From: JACQFK01 sp036383955
GTDB taxonomy: Bacteria; Planctomycetota; MHYJ01; JACPRB01
Direction of reading: 5' to 3'
Assembly (NCBI GenBank): GCA_036383955.1
Contig: DASVNH010000041.1
Location: 1-64,000, forward strand
Length of the DNA: 64,000 bases
This document shows positions 35,866-43,520 of this stretch, piece by piece (positions within the stretch are counted from its first letter, which is position 1; each line of letters begins with the position of its first letter). The translations under genes were made by a program, and so were the position numbers. The notes below the pieces were generated by a model. It saw nothing but the letters and a program-made list of their open reading frames with translations, did no database searches and was not told where the DNA came from.

Positions 35866-36858
35866 ATGAGAACGATCGCGCTGGGGCTCTTTTTCTGTCT
35901 GGCGGCGACGGCCGACGAAGTGACGCTCAAGGGCGGCGGCAAGGTCTCCGGCGTGGTCGAGGAACGCGGCCTCAAGGTGCTCGTCCGGACGGAGCACGGC
36001 GTCCTCACGTTCGACCGTTCGGGCGTCGAACAGATCGACCGGAGCAAGACCTCCCCGCTGCAGGAGTACCAGGAGCGGCTCGCGAAGACCGACGTCACGA
36101 AGGCGGAGGACGTCGCGACCCTCCTCGCCTGGGCGGAGTCCCGGCGCATGGCGGAGGCGGTCCGGGAGCTGCGCGACCGCCTGTGCCGGCTGAAGTGGGA
36201 CAAGCTGGACCACGCGGATCCGGAGGCGGCCTCGGCCTTCGCGGCCTGGGCGCGCGCCAACGGGTGCAAGGAGCAGGCGGAGCTGGCGCTGCGGGCGTCG
36301 ATCGGCCTCCAGCGGGCGAAGCTGGACAAGAAGGACGCGGAAGGCCATTACCGGCTGGGGTTGTGGGCGAAGTCGCGGGGCCTGCCGGCGGAGGCGCTGA
36401 TCCTGTTTCAGCAGGCGATCCTGGCGGATCCCGACCACGAGCACGCGCGCCGGGAGATGGGCTTCCAGAAGCTGGACGGGGTCTGGCGGACCGAGCGCGA
36501 GGTGAAGATCGCCAAGGGGCTGATCGAGTTCGAGGGGGACTGGATGACGCCCCAGGCCAAGGAGGGCATCCTCCTGGCCCGGACGCTGGAGAAGGAGCGC
36601 CGGCTGCTCGAGGAGGAGCGCCGGAAGCTCGAGATCGCCCGGGCGGACGCGCGGCGCGATCGGGCGGAGCTCGAGGCTCACGCGCGGGAGCTGGCCCGGC
36701 AGGCGGCCGAGCTCGAGCGCCGGCGGATCGAGGTCGTCTCGACGCCCCCGCCCCACGTCTGCGGCGGGGGCTGCGGCCATACGGTCGTGGTGGTCCGCCC
36801 GCCGCCGCGCGACCCGGCGGACACCGATCTCGTCAAACCGAGACTCACGGGCCCTTGA
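35866..36858 (+). CDS. Exported SH3/TPR-like protein with coiled coil
   Basis: A 330-residue protein with signal peptide MRTIALGLFFCLAATADE. An SH3-like or LSM-like strand region follows (VTLKGGGKVSGVVEERGLKVLVRTEHGVLTFDRSGVEQI, about 18-60), then TPR-like helices (about 70-190), a WRTEREVKIAKGLIEFEGDWMTP segment and an Arg/Glu-rich coiled coil (about 240-295). It ends with Cys and Pro-rich sequence. The SH3-like plus TPR plan is frequent in Planctomycetota exported proteins of unknown function. ATG 35866 is preferred over GTG 35860 because of the GGGGGTGG in front. Confidence 0.72.
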   Translation: MRTIALGLFFCLAATADEVTLKGGGKVSGVVEERGLKVLVRTEHGVLTFDRSGVEQIDRSKTSPLQEYQERLAKTDVTKAEDVATLLAWAESRRMAEAVRELRDRLCRLKWDKLDHADPEAASAFAAWARANGCKEQAELALRASIGLQRAKLDKKDAEGHYRLGLWAKSRGLPAEALILFQQAILADPDHEHARREMGFQKLDGVWRTEREVKIAKGLIEFEGDWMTPQAKEGILLARTLEKERRLLEEERRKLEIARADARRDRAELEAHARELARQAAELERRRIEVVSTPPPHVCGGGCGHTVVVVRPPPRDPADTDLVKPRLTGP

Positions 36859-36920
36859 CGGGATCCTGACCGGCCCTTTACGCGGCCCCTCTACGCTACG
36901 GACGAGAAAGAGGGGTGCGC

Positions 36921-37481
36921 ATGTTCGTCCGCGATTGGATGACCACGCCGGTCGTCGCGATGAGCTCCAGCGCGTCGGTGCTCGACGCCCTCCGCGTCAT
37001 GGAAATGCGCTCGGTCCGGCGCCTGCCGGTCCTGGACGGCGACGAGCTCCGCGGGATTGTGACGCGCGAGGACCTGCACGCGCTGCTCGGCTACGGCGAA
37101 GGCATGGCCTCGGAAGCGGAGGCGCCGATCGAGCGGGTCATGCGCTCCCCGGTGCTGACCGTGTCGCCGCAGGACACCCTCGAGCGGGCGGCTGAAGTCA
37201 TGCTGGAAAAGGAAGTCTCGGGACTGCCGGTCGTCGAGGACGGCCGGCTGGCCGGCATGATCACCGAATCCGACGTCTTCCGCGCCTTCACCCGCCTGCT
37301 GGGCGTGAACGAGGCCGGCGCCCGGGTCGTCCTGTCGGTGGGCGAGGGGTCGGATCTGATGGAGGAGATCCGCCGGCGGACGGCGGGCCTGGCGATCCGC
37401 AGCCTGACCGCGACCTCCCGCGACGGCGGTTGGGAAGTCGTCATGCGCCTCCGGGGACGCGCTCCCGTCCCCAGCGTCTAG
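36921..37481 (+). CDS. CBS-pair protein with ACT-like tail (AcuB-like)
   Basis: A 186-residue protein with two CBS domains (about 1-60 and 72-130): VRDWMTTPVVAMSSSASVLDAL, RRLPVLDGDELRGIVTREDL and VSGLPVVEDGRLAGMITESDVF. An ACT-like C-terminus follows (about 135-182). AcuB-type proteins bind adenine nucleotides and adjust enzyme activity; the target here is unknown. The frame could start 6 bases earlier at GTG, but the ATG is better spaced from GAGGGG. It converges with the porin gene, overlapping by 4 bases. Confidence 0.85.
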   Translation: MFVRDWMTTPVVAMSSSASVLDALRVMEMRSVRRLPVLDGDELRGIVTREDLHALLGYGEGMASEAEAPIERVMRSPVLTVSPQDTLERAAEVMLEKEVSGLPVVEDGRLAGMITESDVFRAFTRLLGVNEAGARVVLSVGEGSDLMEEIRRRTAGLAIRSLTATSRDGGWEVVMRLRGRAPVPSV

Positions 37482-38701
37482 AAATCGACCTGGGCGCGGA
37501 GCAGGAAGCCGGTGAGGGCGTCGAGCTCCTCGCCGTCCACGTCGATCCCGCCGCCGTAGCGCTCGTGCACGACGTCCAGCGACAGCCGGAAGAAGCGGTC
37601 GACCCACCAGGTCGTCGCGAACGTGAGCGTCGTCAGCCGCTCGGCGTCGGCCGGCCCCGTCAGCCCCGCGTCCTCGGCGTTCGGGAACTCCACCCGGCAG
37701 GCCCGGACCGCCAGCTCGAGCGCCCCCCCATCGCCGGCGGGGACGGGCCGCAGGTCGGCCCGCTTGTCCTCGCCCGTCGCGATCCAGGACAAGGAGGCGA
37801 ACGCGCCTCTCGACTCCATCCGCCGCTCCGCCGACCCCTTCAGCTCGTCGTCCCGCCAGAGCGCCTGCGCGCGCAGCTGGACCGGCCCCCGGATCCAGCG
37901 GACGTTCGCGTCCGCCCGGCGCCGGAGGCCGTCGAACGTCCCCGCCATCGGATCCAGCCAGAGCGCCGAGAGCTCCGGGGTCGTCTGGTCGAAATCGCCG
38001 GCGGCGACGTCGTCCACGTCGGTGATCGACCCCCCGAGCCCCAGGCGGAAGCCGCCGAACGGCTGGACGTAGATCGCGCCGGACAGCTCCTTTTCGTCGT
38101 TCGCGTCGGGGACCGAGCGGCCGTCGTCGTTCACCAGCCCGCCGCCGTTGGACACCATGAGGAAGTAGCGGAGGACGTCGACGTCCCACGCCCCATGGAT
38201 CTGAATTCCCTGCTCGCGGCCGGGGCCGAGGCGGTTGAGGGCCGACTTTTCGGCGAACTCGAGGTGCTTGCCGGTGCCGTAGTCCTCGAGCTCGCAGGGC
38301 TCGTAGAACTGGCCGACCCGGACCATGAACGAGGGGAAGCGGCGCCATTCGACCCAGGCGTCGCGGAGCTTGGTCGAGGTGGTGGACGCGGCGGCCCCGG
38401 TTTCCTGGTTGACCGTGCCGGTCAGCCAGTCGACCTGGAGCCGGTAGCCGAACTCGTTCCGGAACGCGCCGCCCGTCTCCAGCCGCGCTCCGCGCAGGAA
38501 AACCGAATCCGGCACCGTGCGGATCGGGGCGACGTCGTCGTCCGGCCGGTCCAGCGCCATCCGCCCGTGCACCCGCACGAACCCGGACAGGTAGCCTTCC
38601 CAGGAGGCGTCGCGGGCCTTGAAGCGGAGGCCGTCGCGCCACGACACCTCCACCGGAACGCCGTCGTCCTGCGCGAGGAGCAGGGCCAGCTGGAGGAGCA
38701 T
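37478..38701 (-). CDS. Phosphate-selective porin O/P family protein
   Basis: A 407-residue outer-membrane porin. A short hydrophobic start (MLLQLALLLAQDDG) serves as signal. The OprP/OprO pattern follows: GYLSGFVRVHGRM, LRGARLETGGAFRNEFGYRLQVDW, LRDAWVEWRRFPSFMVRVGQFYEPCELED and a C-terminal LTGFLLRAQVDF ending in Phe. It should take up phosphate or other anions. No phosphate regulon gene is adjacent. The start lies 13 bases after the AMMECR1 stop, so the two form a small operon. Confidence 0.88.
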   Translation of the reverse strand: MLLQLALLLAQDDGVPVEVSWRDGLRFKARDASWEGYLSGFVRVHGRMALDRPDDDVAPIRTVPDSVFLRGARLETGGAFRNEFGYRLQVDWLTGTVNQETGAAASTTSTKLRDAWVEWRRFPSFMVRVGQFYEPCELEDYGTGKHLEFAEKSALNRLGPGREQGIQIHGAWDVDVLRYFLMVSNGGGLVNDDGRSVPDANDEKELSGAIYVQPFGGFRLGLGGSITDVDDVAAGDFDQTTPELSALWLDPMAGTFDGLRRRADANVRWIRGPVQLRAQALWRDDELKGSAERRMESRGAFASLSWIATGEDKRADLRPVPAGDGGALELAVRACRVEFPNAEDAGLTGPADAERLTTLTFATTWWVDRFFRLSLDVVHERYGGGIDVDGEELDALTGFLLRAQVDF

Positions 38702-38714
38702 GAAGGCGGCGATT

Positions 38715-39242
38715 CTATCCGGGAAGCTTGAGGACCGTAAAGCCGAAGAGCTCGACGTCCGGCGTCCCCGGCGCGAGCCCGGCTTTTTCGTAGGTCCGGC
38801 GGAGGAATTCCGGGGCGTCCCAGCCCCATTCGACGGCCACCTGCGGCAGGAGGAGGCCCGATCGCTTGCCGAGGCGGATGTAGAGGCCGTGGCGGCCGAT
38901 CTGGATCTCCTCGGGCCGGAGCGGGATCAGGGGGGTGAGGACGGAAAGCTCGACGGCCAGGGCGGGGAGCTCGCGGGGCTCGAGGGGCGGGAAGCGGCCG
39001 TCGCGGACGGCGGCGGCCTCGGCCATGTCGCGGACCGACGTCCACAGGGGTTGGAGGGCTTCGATGTGGCCGACGCAGCCGCGGAGCTCGCCGGCGATCC
39101 GGAGGGTAACGAAAGCGGCCCCCTTCTCGCGAAGGGGGCCGCTGGGATTCGTCAGATGGGGCGCGGGCTCGCCGCGCGCCGCCGCTTCCACGGTCCGGCG
39201 CGCGAGGTCGAGCAGGGCGCGTTGGTCTTCATCGGAGAGCAA
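38715..39242 (-). CDS. AMMECR1-domain protein
   Basis: A 175-residue protein covering one AMMECR1 domain: GAAFVTLRIAGELRGCVGHIEALQPLWTSVRDMAEAAAVRDGRFPPL and a C-terminal LPQVAVEWGWDAPEFLRRTYEKAGL. The LRGCIG-type motif is the family signature. Its biochemical role is unsettled, though genomic links to MEMO1 and radical-SAM proteins exist in other bacteria. The DNA at 39108-39166, encoding the stretch just before this motif, is duplicated at 39278-39337 as the terminator of the upstream ompA-like gene. Confidence 0.9.
   Translation of the reverse strand: MLSDEDQRALLDLARRTVEAAARGEPAPHLTNPSGPLREKGAAFVTLRIAGELRGCVGHIEALQPLWTSVRDMAEAAAVRDGRFPPLEPRELPALAVELSVLTPLIPLRPEEIQIGRHGLYIRLGKRSGLLLPQVAVEWGWDAPEFLRRTYEKAGLAPGTPDVELFGFTVLKLPG
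39108..39166. repeat. Duplicated hairpin segment, copy 1 (inside AMMECR1 gene)
   Basis: This 59-base stretch contains the stem CGGCCCCCTT/AAGGGGGCCG and matches 39278-39337 at roughly 85% of positions, in the same orientation 170 bases apart. Here it is coding and gives the peptide APHLTNPSGPLREKGAAF. Confidence 0.85.
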
Positions 39243-39277
39243 GGTCCCATTATGGCTTCCGCCGGATCGCGGGGTTA

Positions 39278-39337
39278 AACGAAAAACGGCGCCCTTCTCG
39301 CGAAGGGCGCCGTTCGGTTTCGTCAGATCGGGCGCGG
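39278..39337. repeat. Duplicated hairpin segment, copy 2 (ompA terminator)
   Basis: Homolog of 39108-39166. In the same frame it would read APDLTKPNGALREKGAVF, showing that it derives from the AMMECR1 coding sequence. It lies between the ompA-like stop and the AMMECR1 start and works as the terminator at 39282-39314. Confidence 0.85.
39282..39314 (-). terminator. Rho-independent terminator of the ompA-like gene
   Basis: A 12-base perfect stem (AACGGCGCCCTT at 39285-39296 with AAGGGCGCCGTT at 39303-39314), loop CTCGCG. On the minus strand it is followed by TTTTTCG. It lies 29 bases after the ompA-like stop. Confidence 0.85.
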
Positions 39338-39342
39338 TTTTC

Positions 39343-40041
39343 TTACTTCTGGAAGCTCGCTTTCACAGGGGCGCCGGGCAGCGGGGCCTGGCCTTCCACG
39401 AGGAAGATCTCCACGCGGCGGCTGTCCTTGTCGGAGCCGCGGGGCCGGGTGCAGCCCATGCCGACCACCGAGTCGACCTGGCGCTCGCTCACGCCGCTCT
39501 TCAGCAGCTCGCCCATGACGGCGACCGCGCGGTTGACGCTCAGCTCCGTGTTGGTGTCCGTGTCGAGGGCGGCCAGCGTGGGCTTCCGGACGATCGGCTT
39601 CTTGTCCGTGTGGCCGACGATGCGCATGTGCTGGCCCTTCTGGGCCTTCGCGAACGTCCCGAGGATGGTCTTGCCGCGGGCCGTCAGCGTCGAGCTGCCG
39701 AGATCGAACAGGACGTCGGTCCCGAACGTCACGGTGCCCTTCTCGTCGACCTTGACGTCGCTCTCCGGCACGCCCAGGCCGAGGAGGGCCTTCTTGAGGC
39801 TGTCGGCGAGCTCCGCGTAGGTCTTGTTGGCGGCGGAATACAGCTCGCTGTCGCCCTTGAGGCGGTCGTAGGCTTCCGACTTGGCGCGCAGGGACGCGTT
39901 GTCGCGCTCCAGCGTGCCGTTGTACTCCTTGAGCTGGTCGACGTCGTGCTTGTACTGCTCGTAGGTGACCCACTGCCCCTGGCAGCCGACGGCGGCGAAC
40001 GCGGACACCCCCAGGACGATGCCGAGAATCTTGGACGACAT
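39343..40041 (-). CDS. OmpA-family peptidoglycan-associated lipoprotein
   Basis: A 232-residue lipoprotein (signal MSSKILGIVLGVSAFAAVGC, lipobox AAVGC, Cys20). A coiled coil (about 30-90, DQLKEYNGTLERDNASLRAKSEAY) leads to a C-terminal OmpA domain (about 110-230): VTFGTDVLFDLGSSTLTARGKTIL, RIVGHTDKKP and NTELSVNRAVAVMGELL, then GCTRPRGSDKDSRRVEIFL. It should tie the outer membrane to peptidoglycan. ATG 40041 follows AGAGGGGGAAG; an in-frame start 69 bases upstream is rejected because it lacks a signal peptide. It has the best sigma70 promoter in the window. Confidence 0.93.
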   Translation of the reverse strand: MSSKILGIVLGVSAFAAVGCQGQWVTYEQYKHDVDQLKEYNGTLERDNASLRAKSEAYDRLKGDSELYSAANKTYAELADSLKKALLGLGVPESDVKVDEKGTVTFGTDVLFDLGSSTLTARGKTILGTFAKAQKGQHMRIVGHTDKKPIVRKPTLAALDTDTNTELSVNRAVAVMGELLKSGVSERQVDSVVGMGCTRPRGSDKDSRRVEIFLVEGQAPLPGAPVKASFQK

Positions 40042-40112
40042 GAGCTTCCCCCTCTCTGACGGACCTTCACTCTCTCCGAAGAGACGGCCCCGCGCCGTCT
40101 CCCACGCCATAA

Positions 40113-40140
40113 ACTATAATCTGTAAATTATGATTGTCAA
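40113..40140 (-). promoter_or_regulatory. Strong sigma70 promoter of the ompA-like gene
   Basis: On the minus strand TTGACA (40140-40135) and TATAGT (40118-40113) are spaced by 16 bases within an AT-rich island, giving a leader of about 65 bases. The near-consensus sequence agrees with a highly expressed envelope protein. Confidence 0.85.
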
Positions 40141-40148
40141 GGGGCGGT

Positions 40149-40188
40149 GAAAAGAAAACGGCCCCGGGGGTCGTCCCCCCGGGGCCGT
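40149..40188 (-). terminator. Rho-independent terminator of the HTH-membrane protein gene
   Basis: A stem of ACGGCCCCGGGGG (40158-40170) with CCCCCCGGGGCCGT (40175-40188), loop TCGT. On the minus strand it is followed by TTTTCTTTTC, 20 bases after the stop at 40208. Confidence 0.88.
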
Positions 40189-40207
40189 GTCGAAGTCCTG
40201 AGTTCGC

Positions 40208-41119
40208 TTAGGGCGCGGCCGGCGGCGGCGCCGCCAGGTCGCCCGGGAGGCTGGACAGCCCCTCGGCCTTCTTGTGGAAGGTCGGGCCCCGGTAGTCCTG
40301 GTGCTTGATCCGCGGATCCGGGTCGCCGAAGGGCGGCTCCTTGCCGTGGAAGCGCTTCGTGTGGAACTTCGTCCAGTTCGGGTCCTGCCAGAACTTCTCC
40401 AGCGTCCACATGGTCAGGCCCGCCGTGATCTCCGACGGCCGCTCCTTCTGGCCCGACTCCATCGCGAACGTGTCGTAGGCGAAGAAGCCGCCGTACGCCG
40501 CCGTCACGAACGCCAGGAAGATGAAGAGGGTCCAGATCCAGTGCGGACGCTTCCGCTCGATCTCCTCCTCGACGGCCACCGGGATCCGCGCGCTCACGCG
40601 CTTGTGCGCGCCCGTCTGGCCCGTCCGCTTGCGCGGGGGCGGGGGCGGCGCGACTTCCTCTTCCACGGCCTCGGCCGCGATGGTCTCTTCGTTCGTCTCG
40701 TCCGCGAGCTTGAGCGGCTCGGTCGTGACGCCCGTGTCGGTGTCTTCTTCGATGAAGGTCTCTTCGTTTTCGGTGCTGACTTCCTCCGTCGGCACCACCA
40801 GGTCCGCGTCCGTCTCCCCGGGCGTATGGCCCTTGACCGCCGCCAGCTGCGCGGAGGTGTCGGAGAGCGCGGCCGTCTCCTGGCCGATGTCGAGGTCCAG
40901 AACCGTCTCGTCCTGCGTCTCGCTCGTGGGCGTGGACGGCAGGATGATCGTCGGCTCCGTGATGCGGCCTTTGCGGAGGGACTCGACGTCCTCCTTCTTG
41001 AACTTCATCTTGTTTTCGTCGCGGAAGGCGCGGAGCTCGCCTTCCGAGACCATGCGCTTGAGCTCTTCTTCGCCGAGCTCAAGCTCCTTCATGACGTCTT
41101 CGAAGCTGAAATAGTCCAC
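40208..41119 (-). CDS. Membrane protein with MerR/excisionase-like N-terminal HTH
   Basis: A 303-residue protein. Residues 1-50 (FSFEDVMKELELGEEELKRMVSEGELRAFRDENKMKFKKEDVESLRK) look like a helix-turn-helix of the excisionase/MerR type with its wing. An acidic, Thr/Glu-rich disordered region follows (55-160), then PPPPPRKR, one membrane helix (193-215) and an 85-residue extracytoplasmic part with WTLEKFWQDPNWTKFHTKRFHGKEPPFGDPD. An HTH on the cytoplasmic side of a membrane protein suggests a ToxR-like regulator, or a protein-protein contact module. Function is unknown. The gene has its own terminator and is followed upstream by the 147-residue paralog gene. Confidence 0.7.
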   Translation of the reverse strand: MDYFSFEDVMKELELGEEELKRMVSEGELRAFRDENKMKFKKEDVESLRKGRITEPTIILPSTPTSETQDETVLDLDIGQETAALSDTSAQLAAVKGHTPGETDADLVVPTEEVSTENEETFIEEDTDTGVTTEPLKLADETNEETIAAEAVEEEVAPPPPPRKRTGQTGAHKRVSARIPVAVEEEIERKRPHWIWTLFIFLAFVTAAYGGFFAYDTFAMESGQKERPSEITAGLTMWTLEKFWQDPNWTKFHTKRFHGKEPPFGDPDPRIKHQDYRGPTFHKKAEGLSSLPGDLAAPPPAAP

Positions 41120-41148
41120 GACCGATCCTCCCAGATAACCCTATGACC

Positions 41149-41592
41149 TTACTTCTTGTCGTCCTTCGGCTGCTGTTTCCTGATCGTTTCCACGATGTCC
41201 TTCACGCTCGGCTTGTCGTTGCCGAGCTCCAGGATGTCGAGGTCGAAGCTGATGTCCCGGACGGCCGCCAGCTTCATGGAGCGGGCGCCGTTGCCGATCT
41301 GGTAGGCCGCCAGCGAGATCCGCTCGCTCTTGGAGGCCACGACGTCCTTGGGGTCCGAGCCGGGCTTGGGGGGCGCGTTGCGCTTGAAGACGATCCAGCA
41401 GATGTCGTTCTGGTTCTGCTGGCTGGCGCCGATGCCCATGATGAGCCCGCCGTTGCCGGAGTCCGCCGCCTGAGCGGGGGTCGGAACCGCGCCGTAAGCC
41501 AGAGGCTCGCGCTGCTGCATGAGGAGAGCGCTGAGGAGGACCACGATGATCCCCGCCATGATCCCCATCGAGAAGAAGCCCCACTTTTGCAT
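41149..41592 (-). CDS. Small membrane-anchored protein, paralog of the 42389-42802 product
   Basis: A 147-residue protein with an N-terminal membrane anchor (about 6-25). An Ala/Gly stretch is followed by GGLIMGIGASQQNQNDICWIVFKRNAPPK, ISLAAYQIGNGARSMKLAAVRDISFDLDILEL and a C-terminal VKDIVETIRKQ helix. The same order (NKNDILWIMTKIKP, VLAMYKVEDQGKGFSLRTVRAIDADL, VKEMMEALPK) is seen in the product of 42389-42802, so the two are paralogs. The family is not recognised. Start ATG 41592 is chosen because it begins the membrane anchor. Confidence 0.7.
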   Translation of the reverse strand: MQKWGFFSMGIMAGIIVVLLSALLMQQREPLAYGAVPTPAQAADSGNGGLIMGIGASQQNQNDICWIVFKRNAPPKPGSDPKDVVASKSERISLAAYQIGNGARSMKLAAVRDISFDLDILELGNDKPSVKDIVETIRKQQPKDDKK

Positions 41593-41636
41593 GCGTCGCG
41601 CCTCCGAAGAGAGACGATCCCCAGACCCGAAGTCAT

Positions 41637-41664
41637 TTGACACCCCCCTGTTCCGGGGTGTCAA
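41637..41664. promoter_or_regulatory. Perfect 10-base inverted repeat upstream of the paralog gene
   Basis: TTGACACCCC (41637-41646) and GGGGTGTCAA (41655-41664) are perfect inverted copies around 8 bases. It lies 45 bases upstream of the start at 41592 and has no U-run. It may be an operator overlapping a TTGACA -35 element, or a hairpin ending the gene at 41731. Confidence 0.55.
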
Positions 41665-41730
41665 GCGATTTCGTGGGGCACCGTCTCCCCGCTATCCAGA
41701 CGGGGGTCGAGCCCGAATTCCCGCGGAAAA

Positions 41731-42333
41731 TTACGGCGTGGAGCCTTTCAGGACGATGTCGTCCCAGAGGCCCGTGTCGTCGAAGGAGCCCACGCCGATC
41801 CGGCCCGAGGGGAAGGTGGCGTCTTTGGCCGTCTGGACCGGCTTTTCCAGGTCGTTCCAGTAGACCTCGATGTCCGCGCCCTTCCGGACCACCTTGAGCT
41901 TCACCCAGTCGTCCGTCCAGTTCGTGCCCTCGGTCGTCTTCGTGGAGATCTTCAGCCGGGGCGCTCCGTTCACGATGAAGATCTGGTTCGCGTGGTCGTC
42001 CGTCTTCTTGCCCAGGTGGGAATAGTAGAAGCGCCCCGGGTCCTGGTACCCGAAGACCACGCACATGTCCCGGTGCCCGTAGTCCTTCACCGTGCTCCGG
42101 CACTTCGCCTCCAGGACGAAGTCGCCGACCACGACGTCCTTCAGCAGCGCGAGGTTGAACGGGCTCCGGTGGGGAGGCTCGTACTTGCTCTTCGCGAACT
42201 GGCTCAGGCACTTGCCCGTCGGCCCGTCCTCCAGCCGCCAGGCCGCCGGGTCGGTCGGCGCCCAGCGCTCGAACCCCTTCTCGAAGTCTTCCCGGACGTC
42301 GACGGCCTGGAGCGCGAGCAGAAGGATCATCAT
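41731..42333 (-). CDS. Exported concanavalin A-like (DUF1080/LamG type) protein
   Basis: A 200-residue protein with a short signal (MMILLLALQA). The rest has the 3-keto-disaccharide hydrolase/DUF1080-like jelly roll: FEKGFERWAPTDPAAWRLEDG, DFVLEAKCRSTVKDYGHRDMCVVFGYQDPGRFYYSHLG, DDWVKLKVVRKGADIEVYWND and GRIGVGSFDDTGLWDDI. Such proteins bind or cleave carbohydrates and are greatly expanded in Planctomycetota. The gene sits between two paralogous anchor proteins. Confidence 0.82.
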   Translation of the reverse strand: MMILLLALQAVDVREDFEKGFERWAPTDPAAWRLEDGPTGKCLSQFAKSKYEPPHRSPFNLALLKDVVVGDFVLEAKCRSTVKDYGHRDMCVVFGYQDPGRFYYSHLGKKTDDHANQIFIVNGAPRLKISTKTTEGTNWTDDWVKLKVVRKGADIEVYWNDLEKPVQTAKDATFPSGRIGVGSFDDTGLWDDIVLKGSTP

Positions 42334-42345
42334 GCGAAGAGTTTA

Positions 42346-42380
42346 GCGGCCCGACCCCGCCGATGACGGGATCGGGCCGC
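42346..42380 (-). terminator. Hairpin after the 42389-42802 gene
   Basis: GCGGCCCGA plus CCCCG pairs with CGGGA plus TCGGGCCGC around CCGATGA, 9 bases after the stop of the gene ending at 42389 on the minus strand. No clear U-tract follows, so termination is likely but not certain. Confidence 0.55.
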
Positions 42381-42388
42381 GCGGATTC

Positions 42389-42802
42389 CTACGGATTGCG
42401 GTTGGGAGGGGTGGCGGGCGGCGGGCGAAGGGGATCGGATTCCTCCTTGGGGAGGGCTTCCATCATCTCCTTCACGGTGAGGCCCGAGCCGCCCTTCGCG
42501 TGGTAGTCGACGCAGCGGAGGTCGGCGTCGATCGCACGGACGGTCCGCAGCGAGAAGCCCTTGCCCTGGTCCTCGACCTTGTACATGGCCAGGACCATCC
42601 GCTCCGGCCCCCGGGCGGGCTTGATCTTGGTCATGATCCAGAGGATGTCGTTCTTGTTGTCCGAGCTGCCTCCCGTCGCCAGGATCGTGGAGGCCTCGCC
42701 CGCGCCCGCTCCAGCCGCCGGTCCCGCCTGCGCCTGACTCGTGAGACACGCCCCGAGGACGCCCGCCGCCGCGCACAGCCCGATGACGATGCCCGCCTTC
42801 AT
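42389..42802 (-). CDS. Small lipoprotein, paralog of the 41149-41592 product
   Basis: A 137-residue protein with a signal peptide and lipobox-like VLGAC (Cys19). The body reads GGSSDNKNDILWIMTKIKPARGPERMVLAMYKVEDQGKGF, then LRTVRAIDADLRCVDY, and ends with a Pro-rich tail. It is the paralog of the 147-residue anchored protein 800 bases downstream. Function unknown. Purine-rich GAAAGGAGAG precedes the ATG at 42802. Confidence 0.7.
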   Translation of the reverse strand: MKAGIVIGLCAAAGVLGACLTSQAQAGPAAGAGAGEASTILATGGSSDNKNDILWIMTKIKPARGPERMVLAMYKVEDQGKGFSLRTVRAIDADLRCVDYHAKGGSGLTVKEMMEALPKEESDPLRPPPATPPNRNP

Positions 42803-42910
42803 AGGACTCTCCTTTCGAGCCCCGCTCCGAACGTGAGATTGGACGACGCCCAAAAGCTCATGGGGGGCCATAAAAAATGACGGCGACGTCCCCGCGGCCC
42901 CCCGGGTTAA

Positions 42911-43519
42911 ATGGACGTGATGGCCCTCCTTCTCGCCCTGAGTCTCCAGGCCCCCAGCGTGGAGGAGATCCTCCGGGAGTTCGACGCCCAGGGCGCCGTC
43001 GAACCCGCCGACCTCGACGCCCTGCTGGACGCCCTGGAGCAGCTCGGCGCCTCCGCCCTCCTGCCCATCTCCGAGGCCCTCGCCGCCGACCTCCGGGACG
43101 GCATGGCCGCCGCCTCCGCCCCGGCCCTCATCGACGCGCTCGTCGGCCGCGGCACGCTCGAACCGTTGCGGGCCGCCTTCCGCGACCCGAAGACGCCGGC
43201 CGCGGGACGGCTCGAGATCGCGCGGGCGCTCGACGACCTGGGGGACGACTCCTGGCGCGAGGAGACGCGGCGGATGTCGCGCGACGCCGGGCTCGACCCG
43301 GCCCTGCGTCTGCGCGCCGCGGCGTTGCTGGAGCTGGCGGAGGTCGTCGACGACCCGCGGGAAAGCGTGACGCCGGAGCCGGCGCGGCGGATGTCGACGC
43401 CCCGAAAGAAACCGGAGCGTCCCGCGCGCGAGCCGGGTACAATGGGCGCGGCCCTCTTCATCGGAGGGTCGCTGCTGGTACTGGGAACGCTCCTGTGGAC
43501 GCTCCGGCGAAAGGACTGA
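42911..43519 (+). CDS. HEAT-like exported protein with C-terminal membrane anchor
   Basis: A 202-residue protein. After a short hydrophobic start (MALLLALSLQAPS) come four or five alpha-helical repeats (about 15-140; VEEILREFDAQGAVEPADLDALLDALEQLG, LIDALVGRGTLEPLRAAF, LRAAALLELAEVVDD). A basic linker and one membrane helix near the end (about 176-197) follow, with an RRKD tail. It probably displays a helical-repeat binding domain from the membrane. The stop lies 1 base before the prfB start, so the two may be co-transcribed. Confidence 0.68.
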   Translation: MDVMALLLALSLQAPSVEEILREFDAQGAVEPADLDALLDALEQLGASALLPISEALAADLRDGMAAASAPALIDALVGRGTLEPLRAAFRDPKTPAAGRLEIARALDDLGDDSWREETRRMSRDAGLDPALRLRAAALLELAEVVDDPRESVTPEPARRMSTPRKKPERPAREPGTMGAALFIGGSLLVLGTLLWTLRRKD

Positions 43520-43520
43520 G

